Source: JAGQUL01 sp039811765 (lineage in GTDB: Bacteria; Actinomycetota; Thermoleophilia; Gaiellales; SKUG01). From it: a DNA stretch of 57,385 nucleotides. Position 1 is the first letter of the stretch. Each line of letters starts with the position of its first letter. Below are positions 1 to 7,560 of this stretch, piece after piece. The stretch is from the NCBI GenBank assembly GCA_039811765.1, contig JBDHZF010000002.1:1-57385 (forward strand), read 5' to 3'. The translations under genes were made by a program, and so were the position numbers. The notes under the pieces were generated by a model. The model saw only the letters and a program-made list of their open reading frames with translations, was not told the DNA's origin and did not search any database.

Positions 1-130
1 CGCGTGCGGGCGGCGGCGGCGTCGTCGGCTTCGGGGCGTGCGATCGCTTGCGTGCGCGGTCGCGACGCTCGCGCTCGCGGCGCTCACGCTCGACCGAGGG
101 GTCGCGATAGGATTTTTCGTCTCGAGTCAT
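1..130 (-). CDS. ftsQ: Cell-division protein FtsQ, N-terminal fragment (probable)
   Basis: Only the first 43 codons are inside the window. The ATG overlaps the stop codon of the murG-murC-murB gene by four bases (ATGA), which implies translational coupling. The visible peptide begins MTRDEKSYRDPSVERERRER and continues into Arg/Lys/Pro-rich sequence, as expected for the basic cytoplasmic tail that precedes the single membrane helix of FtsQ. No POTRA or membrane segment is reached. The assignment rests on position directly after murB in a dcw cluster plus this composition; another dcw gene cannot be excluded. Confidence 0.5.
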   Translation of the reverse strand, partial: MTRDEKSYRDPSVERERRERERRDRARKRSHAPKPTTPPPPAR

Positions 131-3100
131 CGGCCCGCTCCCGCCGGCGCGTCGCCGTGCTCGAACAGCGGCGAGCTGCCACCGCGAGCGATCACCCGAA
201 CGGCCGATTGCAGCTCGACGCCGAATTGCGTGCGCACGCGGTCGCGCATGGCCTCGGCAAGCGCGATCACGTCGCTCGAGGTTGCGTCGTCGACGTTCTC
301 GATGACGTTGCAATCGGTGGACGAGATCCGCGCGCCGCCGATCTGCAGTCCGCCCATGCCGGCCTGCTCGACGAGACCGGCGGCTCGAGGACCGTCCTTC
401 GGGTCGAGGAAGACGCGTCGCAACGCAGGCACCGATGCAGATGTCGAACGGGCGTGCGACTCGTCGAAGCGTGCGCGAATCGCATCGATGCGCGCCGTGA
501 TCGACACGCGCTCGTCGCTCGCGAGCGCGAGTTCGAGCTCGCAAACAACTTCGTTCGGGCCGATGCTCGCATGGCTCGAGCGCGCGCTCAGATCTGCCGG
601 CACCACGTCGCGCGTGCCGCTCGCGCTCGCGAGCCGAGCGCGCAGCAACGCCTCGCGGATCGAGGAGCCGTCCACCTCGGCATTCGTGGCGAGCGCGGCG
701 CCGGCCGTGCCCGGGATCGCCGCCGCGAACTCGATGCCGCCGATACCGGCCTCGCGGCACGGATCGAGCGCTGCGGCGAGCATCGCGCCACCGCCGATCA
801 CGACCCGGGCGCGCGCGGCGTCGACATCGATGCGCGCGAGGTCGCCGACCAGGCGAATCGCCAGCCCACTGAAGCCCTCGTCCGCGACGATCATGCTCGT
901 TCCGAGACCGATCGCCACCACGGGCAGCGCCGATTCGCGAGCCCACGCAAGCAACTCGACGAGCTGCTGCTGCGAGTCGACCCGGGCGAAGAACCGTGCC
1001 GTGCCGCCAGTGCCGATCGTGGTTGCGCGAGCGAGATCGACGTCTCGCTCGACCCCGCTCGGCGCGTCGACGAGTCCGTCCTCGAGGCCATCGAGGAGGC
1101 GCGGTGCGAGCGCGGTCACGTTGCCGGCCCCCATCGTAATGAGCACGTCGCCGTTCATGGTCTCCGAGAGGATCGTAGCGACGTCGCCCGTCGCAGGATC
1201 GTCGACACCTCGGCCGGCATACACACTCGGCGCGATCTCCACGAGCGGATCGGCGATCAACCGCTCCGTCACGCCGACCATCGGCGCTTCGCGCGCGCCA
1301 TAGATCGGCAGCACCCATGCGCGATCGGCGTGCGCGAGCGCGGCAGCGAACTCGCCGGCGAGCGATCGCGTGCGCGAGTACAAGTGCGGCTGGAACACGA
1401 CGAGCACGCGCCCGCCGCGCGCCGCAGCTTGCGAACGAGCGGCCTCGATCGTCGCGGCGACCTCCGTGGGGTGGTGCGCGTAGTCGTCGACCACGAGCAC
1501 GCCATGCGCCTCGCCATGCACTTCGAAGCGGCGACCCACGCCGCGAAAGTCGGCAAGCGCGTCGAGGATCGTCTCCTGCGACAGGTCGCGTGCGCTCGGA
1601 ACGCTGCCGAGCGCGTGCATCGCCGCAAGCGCATTGAGCGCGTTGTGGCGCCCGGGCGAGGCGAGTCGCGAGCCGACGCGACGCAGCTCGTCCTCGTCGT
1701 CGCCGAACCTGATGACCCGTGCTCCGGAGCCGCTCGTCGCCGCGACCAATCGATCGAGCGCCGCGCCCGGACCGGCCACGAGCACATCCGGGCGCTGCTC
1801 GTTCACCCACCGCGCGAACAGTCGCTCGACTTCCTCGTCGCTCGCGAACGTGTGGTGGTGGTCGCGCTCGATGTTCGTCACCACCGCGACGCGCGGCGCG
1901 AGGTGCAGCAGCGTGCGATCGCTCTCGTCGCCCTCCACGAGAAACGGCCCGCTCCCGGTGAGCACGTTCGTGGGGGGTGTGTCGGGCCCGATTGGAACCG
2001 TGGCACCGAGTACCGCCGCTGGGTCCAGGTCGAGCGCGAGGGCCGCGTGCATGAGCATGCCTGTGGTCGTGGATTTGCCGTGCGCGCCGGCGACCACGAT
2101 GGTCTCCGGTCGAAGCCGAGTCAGCTCGCCGAGCAGCTCGCCGCGAAGCCATGTGCGGCATCCCAGCTCGCGGGCGCGCGCAAGCTCGGGATGGTCGGCG
2201 GGCAACGCGCTCGACGCCACGAGCTCGACGTCCTCGTGCACGTGGGACGGGTCGTGCCCGATGGCGACGTCGATGCCCGCGTCGCGAACGAGCTGCGCGA
2301 AGCCGCTGTCGGCTTGATCGCAGCCGCTCACGCGCGCGCCCCATGCCTGGCACGCGACGGCGAGCGCGCTCACGCCCGCGCCACCGATGCCCATCAGGTG
2401 GAACGATCGTCCAGCGAGCGGCGCGGGCGGCGCCTCGTTCGCATCCACGCCAGCGCGCCGCCGCACACGCGCCGCGCCGCATTGCGCGACGATCGTTGCG
2501 ATGCGTCCTGCAGCTCGCGGTCTCGCGACATCGCGCATCGCGCGTTCCAGCGCGTGGCGACGCTCGTCGCCGGATGCCGCGAGCAGATCGTGCACGATCG
2601 AGCGAAGCGTCGCGGCGTGAATGGACGAGTCGTCGGCGATCGCGGCCGCGCCTTGTTCCACGAACCAGCGCGCGTTCGCGGCCTGATGATCCCCCGTCAC
2701 GTGCGGGCTGGGCACGAGCACCGCGGCGCGACCGATTGCGGCGAGCTCGAACACGCTGCCGCCCGGACGGCACACCACAAGATCGGCAGCGGCGATCAGC
2801 GTCGGCATGTCGTCGCTGTACTCGAGCAGTCGATAGCGATTGCTCGCGATGCCGCGCTGCGCGACGTCCGCATGATCGCGATGCCCCGACACATGCACGA
2901 TCCACAACGGTTCGCCATCGATGCGCGGATCGGGATCGGAGCCCCACGCGTCGTGCGTCGACTCGTTCAGCCGCGTGGCGCCGCCACTGCCGCCGAACAC
3001 GAGCAGGACCCGTCCATCCAGCGGAATCTCGAGCTGCGCACGCGCGTCGCGTCGAATTCGTTCGCAGCCGCCGCCCAGCTCCACGAATCGTCGCGACACA

Positions 3101-3621
3101 GGTCGCCCGGTCACCTCCTGCCGCATGCGCAGGTTCGGCAGCGGATACGCGGTGCACAGGCGACGCGACATGCGTCCGCTGATCCGATTCGCGAGCCCCA
3201 GATGCGCGTCGGCTTCGGTGGCCACGACTGGCACGCGCATCGCTTTCGCGGCAATCGCGACCGGCGCGCTCACGAACCCGCCGGCGGCGAGCACCACGTC
3301 GGGACGCTGTCGGCGCACGATCCGCAGGCTCGAGAACACGGCGCCAATCGCTTGGCCGATCGCACGCAACTGCGCGACCCCCGGCCGTCTCGGCAGTCCG
3401 GAGATCGCGAACAGCTCCGCATCGTACCCTGCACTGGAGACGAGCTCCTCGTCCCGGCGACCGCGGCTAGCCGCGAACGACACGTCATGGCCTGCGGCGC
3501 GCAACTCGTCCGCCACCGCGATCGCAGGCGCAAGATGGCCAGCGGTACCGCCCGCGGCGACGAGCACACGAAGCCGTGGCACGCGCGCAGGCGTGTCGTT
3601 GCTGGGGAACTCGCGCATCAC
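127..3621 (-). CDS. murG-murC-murB: Trifunctional MurG-MurC-MurB fusion protein
   Basis: One uninterrupted 1164-residue frame joins three peptidoglycan precursor enzymes. MurG (about 17-385, lipid II GlcNAc transferase) has GGTAGH at 24-29 and a donor-site PGGS near 286. MurC (about 404-846, UDP-MurNAc:L-Ala ligase) has GIGGAG at 411 and the ATP loop GAHGKSTTT at 512-520. MurB (about 850-1150, FAD-dependent UDP-GlcNAc-enolpyruvate reductase) has TIGTGGTA at 868 and IPGTAGAA at 969. In MurB the motif normally GSxFKNP reads RRVFLDP, so the catalytic Ser is Arg, and the C-terminal LEPEVR-type motif reads LQSAVR, so the catalytic Glu is Ala. Catalysis by this domain is therefore doubtful. The start may be GTG at 3621 or the adjacent ATG at 3618. 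ftsW ends ten bases upstream and ftsQ overlaps downstream. Confidence 0.93.
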   Translation of the reverse strand: MMREFPSNDTPARVPRLRVLVAAGGTAGHLAPAIAVADELRAAGHDVSFAASRGRRDEELVSSAGYDAELFAISGLPRRPGVAQLRAIGQAIGAVFSSLRIVRRQRPDVVLAAGGFVSAPVAIAAKAMRVPVVATEADAHLGLANRISGRMSRRLCTAYPLPNLRMRQEVTGRPVSRRFVELGGGCERIRRDARAQLEIPLDGRVLLVFGGSGGATRLNESTHDAWGSDPDPRIDGEPLWIVHVSGHRDHADVAQRGIASNRYRLLEYSDDMPTLIAAADLVVCRPGGSVFELAAIGRAAVLVPSPHVTGDHQAANARWFVEQGAAAIADDSSIHAATLRSIVHDLLAASGDERRHALERAMRDVARPRAAGRIATIVAQCGAARVRRRAGVDANEAPPAPLAGRSFHLMGIGGAGVSALAVACQAWGARVSGCDQADSGFAQLVRDAGIDVAIGHDPSHVHEDVELVASSALPADHPELARARELGCRTWLRGELLGELTRLRPETIVVAGAHGKSTTTGMLMHAALALDLDPAAVLGATVPIGPDTPPTNVLTGSGPFLVEGDESDRTLLHLAPRVAVVTNIERDHHHTFASDEEVERLFARWVNEQRPDVLVAGPGAALDRLVAATSGSGARVIRFGDDEDELRRVGSRLASPGRHNALNALAAMHALGSVPSARDLSQETILDALADFRGVGRRFEVHGEAHGVLVVDDYAHHPTEVAATIEAARSQAAARGGRVLVVFQPHLYSRTRSLAGEFAAALAHADRAWVLPIYGAREAPMVGVTERLIADPLVEIAPSVYAGRGVDDPATGDVATILSETMNGDVLITMGAGNVTALAPRLLDGLEDGLVDAPSGVERDVDLARATTIGTGGTARFFARVDSQQQLVELLAWARESALPVVAIGLGTSMIVADEGFSGLAIRLVGDLARIDVDAARARVVIGGGAMLAAALDPCREAGIGGIEFAAAIPGTAGAALATNAEVDGSSIREALLRARLASASGTRDVVPADLSARSSHASIGPNEVVCELELALASDERVSITARIDAIRARFDESHARSTSASVPALRRVFLDPKDGPRAAGLVEQAGMGGLQIGGARISSTDCNVIENVDDATSSDVIALAEAMRDRVRTQFGVELQSAVRVIARGGSSPLFEHGDAPAGAGR

Positions 3622-3630
3622 CTCTCGAAC

Positions 3631-4953
3631 TCACCCCCAGTCGATGTCGCTGTCGTCGTCGGCGTCGTCCTCGGTCGCAGCAGCAGACGATGCCGCGGCC
3701 GCGGCGTTGCGTTCGCGAACCCGAAGATCGTTTGCCGGTCGTCGCTCCGTCGCGATGTTCGCGAGCAACCCGAGCGCGACGAGCGTGACGATGATCGACG
3801 AGCCGCCATAGCTCACGAGCGGCAGCGGAATTCCGGTGAGCGGCATCAGGCCGGTCACGCCAGCGATGTTCACGCATGCCTGCCCGACGATCATCGCCGT
3901 GAGGCCCGCTGCAAGCAGCGCGCTGAATCGACTGCGCGCGCGAAGCGCGATGCGAACGCCGATGCCCGCGAGCACCGCGAACGAGCTGAGCACGAACAGC
4001 ACCCCGACGATGCCGAGCTCCTCCACGATCACGGCAAAGATCATGTCAGTGTGCGCTTCGGGAAGGAATGCGATCTTCTGCACGCTGTGGCCGAGTCCCA
4101 CGCCGAACGTGCCGCCGGATCCGATCGCGAGCTGCGCTTGGATCAGCTGGTAGCCGTCCCCATATGGGTTCTTCCACGGGTCGATGAACGCGAGGAACCG
4201 ATCCCGACGGTATTCCTCCGTCATGATCGACAGCACGACGAGCGCGATGCCCGGCCCGATCGTGCGCCACAGGAGCTTCCACGGCGTGCCGATGATCACG
4301 TACAACACGATCGTGACCGAGCCGATGACGAGGCCCGACCCGAGGTCGCTCTGGAGTCCGACGAGCATCGCGGCGATGAGCAGCGCGGCGCCGCCCGGCG
4401 ATTTGACGAAATCGTTGAACCAGTGTCGTGGTGGTTCGTGCGTGGCAAGATGCGCGGCGAGCATCGCGCACACTGCGAGCTTGAGCGGCTCGGACGGCTG
4501 CAGCTGGAAGAAGCCGAGGTTGATCCAGCGCGACGCGCCGTACGCAGAGTGGCCAACGCCCGGCACCATCACAGCGAGCGACAACCCCACGCACAGCCAC
4601 ACCAATGGACGTGCGAGACGACGCACGAGTTCGAGCGGCACGCGCATGGCGACCCACATCGCCGAGAGGCCGACAATGCCGAAAATAGCCTGCCGCTTGA
4701 GCAGCGACCACTGGTCGAGATCCTGCAGCATCAGCTCGCCGCTGGACGCGCTGGCTACCATCACCAGACCGAACACGTACAGCGCGATGGCGATCAGCAC
4801 GATGAGCCGTCGCCGCCCGAGCGCGGCGGTGACAGGCGACGCAGTTGGACGCTTCGCCGAGTTGGGCGTGGAGACGGATGCCGGCTCGCGCGCGGCTTTG
4901 CGCGTCCGCCGCCGGCGGTCTCGCTCTCCATCTCGTGTCGCAGTGCCCGCCAT
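3631..4953 (-). CDS. ftsW: FtsW, SEDS-family peptidoglycan glycosyltransferase
   Basis: This 440-residue polytopic membrane protein polymerises lipid II at the division septum, together with a class b PBP that is not encoded here. A basic cytoplasmic tail of about 48 residues is followed by roughly ten membrane helices. SEDS hallmarks are visible: GASRWINLGFFQLQPSEPLK near residue 130, HTDMIFAVIVEELG in the large loop, and LPLVSYGGSS near the C-terminus. The last 30 residues are Ala/Asp-rich. It lies directly upstream of the mur fusion gene, the usual ftsW-murG order. The upstream neighbour should be murD in a standard dcw cluster but is an AbiEi/DUF559 gene instead. Confidence 0.95.
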   Translation of the reverse strand: MAGTATRDGERDRRRRTRKAAREPASVSTPNSAKRPTASPVTAALGRRRLIVLIAIALYVFGLVMVASASSGELMLQDLDQWSLLKRQAIFGIVGLSAMWVAMRVPLELVRRLARPLVWLCVGLSLAVMVPGVGHSAYGASRWINLGFFQLQPSEPLKLAVCAMLAAHLATHEPPRHWFNDFVKSPGGAALLIAAMLVGLQSDLGSGLVIGSVTIVLYVIIGTPWKLLWRTIGPGIALVVLSIMTEEYRRDRFLAFIDPWKNPYGDGYQLIQAQLAIGSGGTFGVGLGHSVQKIAFLPEAHTDMIFAVIVEELGIVGVLFVLSSFAVLAGIGVRIALRARSRFSALLAAGLTAMIVGQACVNIAGVTGLMPLTGIPLPLVSYGGSSIIVTLVALGLLANIATERRPANDLRVRERNAAAAASSAAATEDDADDDSDIDWG

Positions 4954-5052
4954 CGAACCACGCTCATCCTGATCACGCCGCCGGATGCCGCGCGCGTTCG
5001 AAGCTCCTTCGCCGCGCTAACGCCCACTCCTCCCGCGCCCATCCTCCCCGCG

Positions 5053-5160
5053 CCCATCCGCAATTTCCGTGAACAGTCGGGACAAGATGCGGAAACGCCC
5101 GCGCACGCCCCGTCACCCATCCGCAATTTCTCCCGACTGTTCACGGAAATTGCAGATGGG
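5053..5160. repeat. Inverted pair of family-1 intergenic stem-loop elements
   Basis: Two copies of an element of about 45 bp face each other. The arms at 5053-5082 and 5131-5160 are 30-nt inverted repeats with a single mismatch, able to form a long hairpin. Each unit also has its own dyad, with short arms around a conserved core GAACAGTCGGGA. The second copy contains the last codons and the stop of the AbiEi/DUF559 gene at 5113. Further copies are at 6249-6291 and 6309-6353, on the other side of that gene. Confidence 0.85.
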
Positions 5161-6129
5161 GGCACCGCCTGCGCGTGCAGTTTCGAGAATCGACGCGCGT
5201 TCGAGAATCAGTTCACGCGCGGGCTGCGTCGCGCGAATCGGGTCCGCGTCGAAATCGGCGGCCCGGATGTCGATCAACGTCCAGCCGATGCTCTCCAACG
5301 CGCGTCGACGCACGCGATTGTTTCGCGCCTCGACCTTCTCGTCATGATGACCCGCGCCGGGCTCGACCGCGATCTTCAAGCCCTCGTAGGCAAGATCCAG
5401 CCGATAGTGCTTGTCGCCGACCTGCACCCGCAGGTTCTGTCGGATCGGATCGCCATCGATCTCGGGCAGGTATAGCTTCACATCGTCTTCCAACCGACTG
5501 TCCGAGCCCTCGTCGCCATCGATGTAAGCACGAAGCGCTGCTCGCAGGTTCGAACCTCCCGGCAGACGAGACCGCTCGGCAGCGATCGACAACAGCTCGT
5601 CGACGTTGAGCACGCCTAGGAACACCGCTTGGCGAATCATCGCAGTCAACTCGCCGACCGGCACCCGCGGCGCCAACATCACCAGCGTCCACGCGGGCGT
5701 GAGCACGCGAAGCCGACCGACCATGACACTTCGCTGGGCGACGTTGCCCATGTACGCCACCCTCATGTCGTCGAACCGGCGACGACACTCGCGGTCCGAA
5801 ACCACGTCGATGCGCCGCCAGCGACGACGCCTGGTGAACTTCCAATATGCCGCCGAGTCGAATCCCCCGAGCGCGGCCGTTCCGGGAGCCGACCGCACAG
5901 CCGCGTGCCATTCGCCGAGCTGGGACAGCACCGGGTTGCCGAATATCCATACTCCACGACGCCGCTGGGTGAGCACGCCCTCGACTCGGTATCGAGAAAC
6001 CGCCGAACTCGAATAGCCGAGCTCGAGCAGTTCGCGGGTCGAGACCACCCCTCCTTGCGATCCGGCTCGTCGCGCCAGCGCGGAAAGGTCTCGTCTCACT
6101 CGTCTTGTTGTCGCCGTCGAAGTGGTCAT
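5113..6129 (-). CDS. AbiEi-type winged-helix protein with C-terminal DUF559/Vsr-like nuclease domain
   Basis: The 338-residue protein has an N-terminal helix-turn-helix (GVVSTRELLELGYSSSAV, about 27-44), a middle segment as in AbiEi antitoxin-like proteins, and a C-terminal domain with the Vsr-like pattern RLDLAYEGLKIAVE, GHH, then a terminal ESIGWTLIDIR strand. Such proteins are common solitary genes in actinobacteria, and their function is not established. No partner toxin gene is next to it. It sits where murD is expected between mraY and ftsW. Its last 16 codons (from PICNFREQSGEIADG) are supplied by a family-1 repeat copy. A 62-bp element 24 bases upstream of its ATG is shared with the related gene at 42964-43545, suggesting duplication or transfer. 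Confidence 0.8.
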   Translation of the reverse strand: MTTSTATTRRVRRDLSALARRAGSQGGVVSTRELLELGYSSSAVSRYRVEGVLTQRRRGVWIFGNPVLSQLGEWHAAVRSAPGTAALGGFDSAAYWKFTRRRRWRRIDVVSDRECRRRFDDMRVAYMGNVAQRSVMVGRLRVLTPAWTLVMLAPRVPVGELTAMIRQAVFLGVLNVDELLSIAAERSRLPGGSNLRAALRAYIDGDEGSDSRLEDDVKLYLPEIDGDPIRQNLRVQVGDKHYRLDLAYEGLKIAVEPGAGHHDEKVEARNNRVRRRALESIGWTLIDIRAADFDADPIRATQPARELILERASILETARAGGAPICNFREQSGEIADG

Positions 6130-6152
6130 CGACGTACCGTCTCAGCAAATTC

Positions 6153-6214
6153 GTCACGAATTGCGCGCACTTCGTGCCAACTTCGTGCCAACCTTCACAC
6201 GAAAGTGTCACGAC
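6153..6214. repeat. Family-4 element upstream of AbiEi/DUF559 gene (copy 1)
   Basis: This 62-bp sequence begins and ends with GTCACGA-type direct repeats and contains GCGCACTTCGTGCCAA. It resembles 43569-43630 at roughly three quarters of positions. In both places it starts exactly 24 bases upstream of the ATG of an AbiEi/DUF559-family gene, and the intervening 24 bases also align (ACGTAYCGTC). On the coding strand it contains a possible -35 (TTGGCA), so it may be the conserved promoter of the family, a mobile-element end, or both. Confidence 0.7.
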
Positions 6215-6248
6215 GACGGGTCCGACGCAACCGGCGACACGCCCCAAC

Positions 6249-6353
6249 CATCCGCAATTCCCGTGAACAGTCGGGACAAATTCACGAAACGCGAATCCAG
6301 CTCCGCCGCCCATCCGCAATTTCCGCGAACAGTCGGGACAAATTCCGGAAACG
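6249..6353 (+). repeat. Two direct copies of family-1 stem-loop element
   Basis: The copies at 6249-6291 and 6309-6353 share CATCCGCAATT and GAACAGTCGGGACAAATTC with the pair at 5053-5160. The short stems covary between copies: one pairs CGTGAA with TTCACG, the other TTTCC with GGAAA. That indicates selection for a folded structure rather than exact sequence. They lie downstream of mraY and upstream of the AbiEi/DUF559 gene. Confidence 0.82.
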
Positions 6354-6383
6354 ACGGGCACGCAAGACGCACTGAACACAGCC

Positions 6384-6516
6384 AGGACGCACTGAGCGTG
6401 GTCAGGGCAAGGAGCCGGAGCGAAGCTGCACGCTGGTGCAGCGAGCGACGAGCGAAGCTGCACGCTGGTGCAGCGAGCGACGAGCGAAGCAGCTATGGCC
6501 GCGCTCAGTGCGTCCT
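6384..6516. repeat. Inverted copy of the mraY 3' end enclosing 32-bp tandem repeats
   Basis: A 15-bp sequence AGGACGCACTGAGCG at 6384-6398 is the inverse of 6502-6516, which covers the last codons and stop of mraY. Between the arms a 32-bp unit beginning GAGCGAAGCTGCACGCTGG is repeated at 6418-6449 and 6450-6481 with a 12-bp third start. The arms could form a terminator-like stem after mraY. Together with the elements at 6153-6353 this fills the whole 375-bp gap between mraY and the AbiEi/DUF559 gene; no additional gene is seen there. Confidence 0.85.
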
Positions 6517-7560
6517 GAACCAGATGGTGAAGCCGGTGGCGGAAAACAGGGAAGCGACGATCGCGAAACGCACCATGATCTGGGTCTCGCTCCACTCCTT
6601 CAGCTCGAAGTGGTGGTGGATCGGGGCCATCAGGAACAGTCGCTTCGGCTCGCCTGTGAATCGCCGCGAGAGCTTGAACACGGAGGTTTGCAGCATCACG
6701 CTCAGCCCCTCGACGACGAAGATCCCACCGATCACGACGAGCAGCAGCTCGACCTTGAGCACCACCGACAGCGCCGCGAGCGCGCCCCCGAGCGCGAGCG
6801 ATCCCGTGTCGCCCATGAACACCTTCGCCGGATAGGCGTTCCACCACAAGAACCCGATCAACGACCCGCCCAGCGCGGCGCAGAAGATCGCGATGTCGAG
6901 CGCCCCGTTCTGATCGAGCGAGAGCACGCCGATCCCCGTCAACCTGCGATCCCACAAGATGAACGCGATCGCGGCGAACGCCATCAGCGAGATCGTGACC
7001 GTGGTGGCCGCGAGCCCGTCGAGCCCGTCCGCGAGGTTCACGCAATTGCTCGCGCCGGCGAGCACGAAGAACAGCAGCACGTACCAGCCCCACTGCAGGT
7101 CGACGGTGATCGCGTTCGCTCCCGCGCTGTTGCTCGTGAACGGCACCTCGAGCGTGGTTGGGATGTGCAGCACGTGCGTGCTGGCCCATCCGAGGAACAC
7201 CGTGATCAGCCCGAGCAGGAAGAGCTTCGTCTTGCCGTTGATGCCGAGCGATCGACGGTTCACGACCTTCATCGCGTCGTCCCAGAAACCCATCATCGCG
7301 CACAGCATCGTCGTGATCCACACCACCAGCCCGAAATCGGTGTGGTCGCGACCCACGAGCCAATAGGGAACGCTCATGCCGAACAGGATCAGCAGCCCAC
7401 CCATGGTGGGGGTTCCCTTCTTGGTGACGGCATGCGACTGCGGGCCGTCTTCTCGGAATTCCTGGCCGAACTCCCGGCGCTGCGCCCATCGGATGAACAA
7501 CGGCCCGAGCGCGATCACGATGAGCGCGGCCAAGGTGCCTGCGAGCAACATCCGTGTCAC
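6505..7560 (-). CDS. mraY: MraY, phospho-MurNAc-pentapeptide translocase
   Basis: This 351-residue membrane enzyme transfers phospho-MurNAc-pentapeptide to undecaprenyl phosphate to give lipid I. About ten helices are predicted by eye. Family motifs are present: KKGTPTMGG near 47, NLADGLDGLA near 173, FMGDTGSLALGG near 247 and the HHHFE loop near 318. The GTG start overlaps the murF stop by four bases (GTGA) and is preceded at normal spacing by a strong Shine-Dalgarno AAGGAGGTGA inside murF, which fixes the start. The next gene downstream should be murD but is the repeat-flanked AbiEi/DUF559 gene. Confidence 0.96.
   Translation of the reverse strand: MTRMLLAGTLAALIVIALGPLFIRWAQRREFGQEFREDGPQSHAVTKKGTPTMGGLLILFGMSVPYWLVGRDHTDFGLVVWITTMLCAMMGFWDDAMKVVNRRSLGINGKTKLFLLGLITVFLGWASTHVLHIPTTLEVPFTSNSAGANAITVDLQWGWYVLLFFVLAGASNCVNLADGLDGLAATTVTISLMAFAAIAFILWDRRLTGIGVLSLDQNGALDIAIFCAALGGSLIGFLWWNAYPAKVFMGDTGSLALGGALAALSVVLKVELLLVVIGGIFVVEGLSVMLQTSVFKLSRRFTGEPKRLFLMAPIHHHFELKEWSETQIMVRFAIVASLFSATGFTIWFRTH

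Noticed and set aside
4..5475. Very long plus-strand open frame over the dcw genes
   Set aside because: It is antisense to murG-murC-murB and ftsW. Its translation is Arg/Ala/His-rich low complexity, the usual shadow in GC-rich DNA.
5053..6353. CRISPR array from the repeated 45-bp units
   Set aside because: Only two pairs of units, separated by a gene, with mixed orientation and no regular spacers; no cas genes.
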